Part shown: in pieces, positions 59,275 to 64,000 of the stretch
Layout: each line of letters starts with the position of its first letter
Numbering within the stretch: position 1 is the first letter of the stretch
Assembly (NCBI GenBank): GCA_001784175.1
Contig: MFPR01000033.1
Coordinates: 573 to 64,572, forward strand
DNA: 64,000 nucleotides
Direction of reading: 5' to 3'
Source of the DNA: Candidatus Lindowbacteria bacterium RIFCSPLOWO2_12_FULL_62_27
GTDB lineage: Bacteria; Lindowbacteria; 2-12-FULL-62-27
Translations under genes and position numbers: made by a program
The notes under the pieces: model-generated
What the model was told of the DNA's origin: nothing
What the model saw: the letters and a program-made list of their open reading frames with translations, nothing else
Databases searched by the model: none

Positions 59275-60844
59275 ATTTTTGAATCTGCCCTCGAAATCCA
59301 CCCATGTCTACGTCCTGATGGAAGTTTAATTCCAGTCCCGCAGTGCGGGCCTCTTTGGCGTTCTGTTCCGGCAGCGGCGAAATCCAGACAAAGCGTCCGC
59401 CCGGCGCCAGCGTTTCGGCGGCGTGCTCGATGAACCGTTTCAAGAGAGGCCCAACGCCTCCGGGCCGGGAACGCCGGCCCATCGGCGGATCCGTGAGGAT
59501 GAGCGTGACACCCGGCACATGCTCCGTCAGCGCATCGCCGACGCGGAGTCGGGCGCCGTGAATGCCGGCGGCCTTCAGGTTCCGTTCCGCCACTTCGATG
59601 GCGCGCGGATCGATATCGGTCCCGTGAAGTTCCCGGCAGGATCCGGCGAGCGCGCGTTCGACGAGCTCGGTGCCGGCGCCGGCGAAGGGGTCCCAGACCA
59701 CATCGTCCGGCCGCGGGCCCGCGACGCGCGCGAGCGCGGCGGCCAGGGTCGGATGCGACGAGGCGTAAACGGAATTCAGCCGGTAGGCAAAGCGAGGATC
59801 GGGGAGTTTTTTAGGATGAAGGTCGACCCGGGTCTCATTTTTCGATTGATGGACGACCGCCTCCCACGTGCTGTCCGCAGGATCGTTGATCAGTTCGGGC
59901 CGGCGGGCGGCAATCTCTTTCACGCAATTCCAAACCGCCGCGCGCCGGGGACCCGCGCCGGCCCACTCGATGCGGTATCGAATGAGCCCGCACGTCCAGG
60001 TTTTGAAAATCTTCATGGCCGCTTCCTGTGTCAGCGCCGCCACCACAGCCCCGGCCCCCGTGCCCTGGACGGGCGGGAGGGCCATTCCGAAATTCAAAAA
60101 CGTCCGCGCGGAAAAAATACTTTCCAGCGGCCCGCGCAACGTGACGCCGACCGCGCCGCATCCCAGCACCTGCGGCTGCCAGGAAGCGCCGAATTCGGCC
60201 GTCAGGATTTTTTCCAATCCGGCGCGGCAATGGGCGACGAGCCGGGTGCTCGAAGAAGGCGCGACGCCGCCGTCGACGGTGGACTCCGTGTTCCGGACCA
60301 GATTGCGGGAAATGATGAGCGCCGCCTGGCCGATGATCCTTTTTAATTCGGCGTCTTTTGTCTCGAACGCGCGGAGCGCATCGAGAGATTTTTCCCCACC
60401 AATTTTGCCGAGGGACGCCGCGATCGAACGGCGGTGATCGATGCGGTCTTCGCGCGCCCATTTTTGCAGAAGCGCATCTTCCACGCCCGGCAGAGGCATT
60501 CGTCCCAGTGCGAGGACGGCATTGCGGCGTGTTTTGAGATCTTCGTCGTAGAGGAGGGCCAGGAGCGCATCGCGGATGTCAGGGGCTGGCGCGACCTGCC
60601 CGATTCGGCCGAGAATTTTCACGAGATGCCCGCGCACGGGCCGTGTCGACCCGGGCAGGCGGGCGAGAAGGCAAGCTGCGGCAGGACGGCCGACCCGCAG
60701 GATCGCATTTTGAACGGCCTGGACCCGCTCATCGTTCGCTGTTTTCAAAAGTTCGATCAGCGCGTCGACGTCCCGGACAGAGGGCGTGAACGATTTTTCG
60801 CGCACGGCGTCAAGGAGCGCGGCGGCATCCCGGCGGTTTTTCAT
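59261..60844 (-). CDS. HEAT-repeat/THUMP-like/SAM methyltransferase fusion
   Basis: 527 residues from ATG 60844. N-terminal HEAT-like helices (about 1-170; DALLALLYDEDLKTRRNAVLAL unit) precede a THUMP-like segment (about 185-345, with AARRPELINDPADSTWE) and a Rossmann methyltransferase with VVWDPFAGAGTELVERAL and catalytic TDPPMGRR. The last part resembles RNA guanine-N2 methylases such as TrmN/RlmL relatives. It probably methylates tRNA or rRNA. HEAT repeats in front of this core are unusual. The frame upstream to 60958 crosses the divergent promoter and is not used. Confidence 0.78.
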   Translation of the reverse strand: MKNRRDAAALLDAVREKSFTPSVRDVDALIELLKTANDERVQAVQNAILRVGRPAAACLLARLPGSTRPVRGHLVKILGRIGQVAPAPDIRDALLALLYDEDLKTRRNAVLALGRMPLPGVEDALLQKWAREDRIDHRRSIAASLGKIGGEKSLDALRAFETKDAELKRIIGQAALIISRNLVRNTESTVDGGVAPSSSTRLVAHCRAGLEKILTAEFGASWQPQVLGCGAVGVTLRGPLESIFSARTFLNFGMALPPVQGTGAGAVVAALTQEAAMKIFKTWTCGLIRYRIEWAGAGPRRAAVWNCVKEIAARRPELINDPADSTWEAVVHQSKNETRVDLHPKKLPDPRFAYRLNSVYASSHPTLAAALARVAGPRPDDVVWDPFAGAGTELVERALAGSCRELHGTDIDPRAIEVAERNLKAAGIHGARLRVGDALTEHVPGVTLILTDPPMGRRSRPGGVGPLLKRFIEHAAETLAPGGRFVWISPLPEQNAKEARTAGLELNFHQDVDMGGFRGQIQKYEKK

Positions 60845-60850
60845 ATCAGT

Positions 60851-60897
60851 TATATGAATTATGGGAATTGCAGAGTCAACCGATGATCTGGTAGGAT
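60851..60897. promoter_or_regulatory. Overlapping divergent promoters, both apparently leaderless
   Basis: Minus strand: TTGACT (60879-60874), 17 bp, CATATA (60856-60851), then ATG 60844 only 6 bases on. Plus strand: TTGCAG (60868-60873), 18 bp, TAGGAT (60892-60897), then ATG 60909 after 11 bases. The two -35 boxes abut, so the promoters should compete. Confidence 0.4.
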
Positions 60898-60908
60898 TAT
60901 CCAATCGC

Positions 60909-62567
60909 ATGAGCGCGAAGCTGGTAGTGCTGGAGGGTCCGCTGAAAGGGAAAACCATTCCCGTCTACAAATCCCCGATGTCCATCGGCCGGGCCGTCGA
61001 CGCCGATATTGTCCTCACCGATCTTGGGGTTTCACGAAAGCATGCGCAGATCGTTCAAGACCAGGCGGGCTACAAACTCATCGACACCCAGAGCCGGTGC
61101 GGCACCATCCTCAACCAGCGCCCAATCCGGGAATCGCCGTTGAATGACGGGGACGAGATGGTGATCGGCAAGTTCCGGATCCGGTTTTCGGTCGAGGCCG
61201 CGGCGTCGGCCGACGAGATGGCCGACGACGAGACCGACAGCGGGCTGGTTTCCGCCATCAAGGTGGAGAACGTCTTGCTCGGCGCTCCGCATCCGGAAAC
61301 GGAATCGGCCGAACACACCCACAAGACCAATCTGCGGCTGAAGGCCCTCCTCGAGATGGCCACGGCGCTTCAGGACGCCCATGACCTCGACAAGGTGCTG
61401 GCCCAGATTTTGGACAGAATGTTCGTCATCCTCAAACCGGACCGGGCCTACATTCTGCTCGTGGATCCGAAATCGGGAGACATCCGGCCGGCGGGCGTCA
61501 AGACCAAAGACGGCGCGGCGCCGGCGCTGGACCAGATTCCCATCAGCCACACGATCTGCAAGCGCGTGATCCGTAGCCACGAGGCGCTCATCACGATGGA
61601 CGCCGCAACCGATCAGCGGCTCAAGGCCGGCGTGAGCATCCACGATTTCTCCATCCGGTCCGCCATGTGCGCGCCGATGATCCACAATGAAAAGGTGGTC
61701 GGGCTCATCCATGTGGACACCAAGGGGCTGGTGAAAAGCTTCACGAACGACGACCTGGAGCTTCTCGTGGCCGCCGCGTCCACGGCCGCGACCGCGGTCG
61801 CCAACACGATGCTCAGCGTGGAGATTCAGAGGCATGAGGAGGTTCGCCACAACATGTCCCGGTTCTTCTCCCCGGCGATCGTCGAGCAGGTGACGAAGGC
61901 GGAGGGAAAAATGAAGCTGGACGGGGAGCGGATCCGGGTCTCGATCCTGTTCACCGATCTACGGGGCTTCACGGCCCTGTCGCAGGATTTGCAGGTCGAG
62001 GACGTGGTGTCGCTCCTGAACCGCCATTTTTCGATGGCGGTCACGAACCTCTTCAAGGAGGGCGGGACGCTGGACAAATTTCTGGGGGACGGCCTCATGG
62101 CGATTTTCGGCGCGCCGGTCCCTCTCAAAAATCCGGCGGAGGGCGCGGTCAAGGCGGCGACGAACATCATCACGGCGACGGAGATTCTGAACGGCCTGAT
62201 CGCGGCGGACGGGTTGCCGCCGCTCAAAGTGGGAATCGGGATCGCCACGGGATTCGCCATCGTCGGCACCATCGGATCGCCCGAGCGGCTCGAATACACG
62301 GCCATCGGCTCGCCCGTCAATCTCGCGGCACGCCTCACGGCGGTCGCCGAGGCCGGACAGATCCTCATCGACGAGGCTACGGCCGAGGCGCTGTCGCGCA
62401 AGGCCCCGCTCAAGGATCTGGGACAAATCGCCGTCAAGGGCTTCAGCGGCCCCATCCGGCATTATCAGGTCACGGTGACGCCGGCCGGGTCAGCCGCTCC
62501 GCGGCCCCAAGTGCCGGCGTCTCCGACGCCGGCCGGGTCAGCGCCTCCGGCGCCGGCCGGTCAATAA
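60909..62567 (+). CDS. FHA-GAF-class III adenylate/guanylate cyclase
   Basis: 552 residues from ATG 60909. The in-frame ATG at 60861 would add 16 residues but lies inside the likely promoter. FHA (about 1-95) has SIGRAVDADIVLTDLGVSRK, GAF spans about 142-305, and the catalytic domain (about 341-515) has metal Asp residues in LFTDLRGFT and GDGLMAIFGAP. It should make a cyclic nucleotide when FHA binds a phosphothreonine or GAF binds a ligand. The tail (516-552) is proline/alanine-rich, encoded by a 48-bp palindromic repeat. The Ser/Thr kinase nearby is a natural phospho-partner. Confidence 0.88.
   Translation: MSAKLVVLEGPLKGKTIPVYKSPMSIGRAVDADIVLTDLGVSRKHAQIVQDQAGYKLIDTQSRCGTILNQRPIRESPLNDGDEMVIGKFRIRFSVEAAASADEMADDETDSGLVSAIKVENVLLGAPHPETESAEHTHKTNLRLKALLEMATALQDAHDLDKVLAQILDRMFVILKPDRAYILLVDPKSGDIRPAGVKTKDGAAPALDQIPISHTICKRVIRSHEALITMDAATDQRLKAGVSIHDFSIRSAMCAPMIHNEKVVGLIHVDTKGLVKSFTNDDLELLVAAASTAATAVANTMLSVEIQRHEEVRHNMSRFFSPAIVEQVTKAEGKMKLDGERIRVSILFTDLRGFTALSQDLQVEDVVSLLNRHFSMAVTNLFKEGGTLDKFLGDGLMAIFGAPVPLKNPAEGAVKAATNIITATEILNGLIAADGLPPLKVGIGIATGFAIVGTIGSPERLEYTAIGSPVNLAARLTAVAEAGQILIDEATAEALSRKAPLKDLGQIAVKGFSGPIRHYQVTVTPAGSAAPRPQVPASPTPAGSAPPAPAGQ
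62481..62560. repeat. 48-bp palindromic unit, second locus, in the cyclase tail
   Basis: GCCGGCCGGGTCAG occurs at 62481-62494 and again at 62529-62542, exactly 48 bp apart. Hairpins have TCC loops: GCCGC/GCGGC (about 62494-62506), GCCGGCGTC/GACGCCGGC (62514-62534), and GCGCC/GGCGC (about 62542-62554) at the start of a second, partial unit. Organisation matches 18151-18207; the stem changes are compensated. Confidence 0.8.
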
Positions 62568-62956
62568 AGAGGGGAGTGGACGTCCGTTTTCAGCACGTAG
62601 GTAGGCTGGCCGCCCACCGTGTCAGTTTGCTGGATGACGTAAAGCTGCTTGTTGTGGCAGACGAGGTCGAATTGGGCGAAGCCGAGATTCTTGTACGCAT
62701 GGATCCGGAATTCGTTGTCTTTGGCTTTCAAAATATCCTTGACCTCGTCGGGCGGGAAATCTTCATTCAGTTCCTCGCCTTTCATGAGACGCATGATTTT
62801 GAGAACATTGTTCGGTGACAGTCCCTCCTGCTGAAGCTCCTTTCGAATCGCATCCGGCGGCGCGCCCCCCGCGAGCTTCTGCTTCATTCGGTCGACGGTC
62901 TTCAAGAGGTGCTTTTTCATCATGACGAAGATGGTCGTGCGGTCGCCCGGGCTCAA
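62561..62956 (-). CDS. Small hypothetical protein beside the kinase gene
   Basis: 131 residues if started at TTG 62956; ATG 62923 (MMKKHLLKTVDRMKQKLAGG) is an alternative giving 120. No clear ribosome site. The first half is helical and basic, with a DAIRKELQQEGLSPNNVLKI unit that looks like a small helix-loop-helix. The second half is a beta-rich segment (HAYKNLGFAQFDLVCHNKQL, then YVLKTDVHSPLY). Not recognised. It starts 4 bp after the kinase stop, so it is likely co-expressed, and its end overlaps the convergent cyclase gene by 7 bp. Confidence 0.65.
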   Translation of the reverse strand: MSPGDRTTIFVMMKKHLLKTVDRMKQKLAGGAPPDAIRKELQQEGLSPNNVLKIMRLMKGEELNEDFPPDEVKDILKAKDNEFRIHAYKNLGFAQFDLVCHNKQLYVIQQTDTVGGQPTYVLKTDVHSPLY

Positions 62957-62960
62957 GGCG

Positions 62961-64000
62961 CTATTTCACCGTGATGTGGGGTTTGAGTTTTTCGAATTTC
63001 TTTTCTCCGATGCCCGGGATGGTCCTCAGATCCTCGACGCTCGCGAATTTCCCGCCGCGCGCCTCCCGCGCCTTCAGAATTTTCTCGGCCATGGACGCGC
63101 CCACACCCGGCAGGCGGTCCAAGTCGGCGGCGGTCGCCGTGTTAAGGTTGATCAGCTCGCCCTCGGCCATGGGTGGCGTGGGCGAGGTCGAGTGGCTGCT
63201 CGATTTCGGGCGGGGAGCCGAAGCCCTCGAAGCGCCGGCGGGCGCGTCATCCGCAGTGCGTGACCCGCCCGGTCTCAGGACCAGAACAAGCCCCACCGTC
63301 AGGACCAGCGCCGCGGCCGCGCCACCCCATATGATCGAGGGTTTGTGGTACCACGGCCGAAGTTCCAGATTCGCGCGGCTGTAAACGCCGGACATCGTGC
63401 CTTCCATCAGCTTCAGCGCGTTTTCCAGCTCGACGTACAGCTCACCGATCGACGCCCGGCGCTCGTTTTTGTCCTTCGCGAGGCACCGCATGATGACCTC
63501 GTCCAGGTACGGCGGTATTTTGGGATTGATTTCGATCACGCGTTTGGGCATCTCGTTGTTGATGCGTTCGACGACCTGCCAGAGCGTCGCGTCCGGGGAC
63601 TGCGGCGGGAACGGCACCTGGCCGGTCAGGGATTCGTAGAGGACGACGCCGAAGGAATAGATGTCGGTGCGCTGGTCCAGATTGGCCTCGCCGGCGAGCT
63701 GTTCGGGCGACATGTATTCGACCGTGCCGAGGACGGAGCCGGTGGTGGTCATTTCGGATTTTTTCTCCCGCGCGATCCCGAAGTCGAGGAGCTTGGCGGT
63801 GTCGCCGTCGCCCACGATGATGTTGTGGGGCTTGATGTCGCGGTGAATGAGGTTCATGTCATGGATGTACCGCAGGGCGCCGGCAATCTGAAGGCCGATC
63901 ACGAGCCCCCGCCGGGCTTTGAGGGGCCCGCCATCGGTGATGATTTTTTTGAGAGACTGGCCTTTGAGAAGTTCCATCACGAAATAGTGCTGCTCGATTT
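62961..64000 (-). CDS. Ser/Thr protein kinase with C-terminal ComEA-type HhH domain (5' end beyond window)
   Basis: Incomplete: the frame is open to the window edge (reading IEQHYFVMELLKGQSL at the boundary), so the glycine loop and Lys are not seen. Visible kinase motifs are LIHRDIKPHN, LLDFGIARE, GTVEYMSPEQ and DIYSFGVVLYE. One transmembrane helix (IIWGGAAAALVLTVGLVLVL) and a Ser/Pro-rich linker follow. The end, INLNTATAADLDRLPGVGAS to GIGEKKFEKLKPH, is a canonical ComEA helix-hairpin-helix DNA-binding domain, predicted to lie outside the cytoplasmic membrane. Confidence 0.88.
   Translation of the reverse strand, partial: IEQHYFVMELLKGQSLKKIITDGGPLKARRGLVIGLQIAGALRYIHDMNLIHRDIKPHNIIVGDGDTAKLLDFGIAREKKSEMTTTGSVLGTVEYMSPEQLAGEANLDQRTDIYSFGVVLYESLTGQVPFPPQSPDATLWQVVERINNEMPKRVIEINPKIPPYLDEVIMRCLAKDKNERRASIGELYVELENALKLMEGTMSGVYSRANLELRPWYHKPSIIWGGAAAALVLTVGLVLVLRPGGSRTADDAPAGASRASAPRPKSSSHSTSPTPPMAEGELINLNTATAADLDRLPGVGASMAEKILKAREARGGKFASVEDLRTIPGIGEKKFEKLKPHITVK

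Noticed and set aside
1-64000. CRISPR arrays, rRNA genes, insertion sequence transposases, phage genes
   Set aside because: None found; the repeats present are dispersed palindromes, not regularly spaced direct repeats with unique spacers.

Overview
The window reads as a contiguous piece of a GC-rich Gram-negative bacterial chromosome. An outer membrane is implied by a TolC-type outer-membrane protein, an RND pump, a bacterial alpha-2-macroglobulin paired with penicillin-binding protein 1C, and lipoproteins. The phylum cannot be fixed from this window. TTG and GTG starts, 1-4 base stop/start overlaps and several genes without a ribosome binding site fit a deep-branching, probably uncultivated lineage. 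No phage, insertion sequence transposase or CRISPR array was seen. The visible mobile content is four families of small palindromic repeats and one VapBC module.

Layout. 1-2143 is decayed DNA with a RecG-like remnant and a PII-like gene broken by one extra A. 2144-13150 (+) is a tight run: tandem Fe-S PD-(D/E)XK nuclease, small membrane protein, ComEC, TolC, RND pump and Kef-type antiporter. 13131-19831 holds an MsrB-MsrA fusion, a MASE1 histidine kinase, a 2-hydroxyacid dehydrogenase, a redoxin/PAS-GAF-PAS pair and a DAO-type oxidoreductase. 20176-28427 (+) holds a TPR lipoprotein, alpha-2-macroglobulin and PBP1C. 28393-32615 (-) holds VapBC and the FadJ/FadI beta-oxidation pair. tRNA-Gly(TCC) and rimI follow. 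33334-38853 (+) is a Sec-accessory cluster: YajC, a TPR protein, a proline-rich membrane protein, SecD and an oversized SecF, followed by a PaaK-like ligase. 40509-43901 is the standout gene: a secreted papain-like protease carrying two chitobiase-C-type domains and two six-bladed kelch propellers, behind a cluster of CRP-like half-sites. 43902-45653 is a repeat-rich, AT-rich accessory patch with small genes. 46573-60844 (-) is a nearly gapless block of eleven housekeeping genes (methyltransferase, TMTC-like membrane protein, metK, hisS, aspS, phoH, pgpH, ybeY, a CNNM/CBS protein, recO and an OGG1-type glycosylase). 60909-64000 holds a signalling locus: an FHA-GAF-nucleotide cyclase, a small protein and a Ser/Thr kinase ending in a ComEA-type DNA-binding domain, cut by the window end.

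How it fits together. ComEC and a kinase with a ComEA-like exported HhH domain suggest that extracellular DNA matters to this cell. The cyclase and the CRP-like operator could be two ends of a cyclic-nucleotide circuit controlling the papain-kelch protein. Both links are inferences. The most unusual sequence-level observation is a 48-bp palindromic unit found inside two unrelated genes, in frame, with paired base changes in its hairpins. A different palindromic repeat also lies in frame inside the OGG1-type glycosylase gene.
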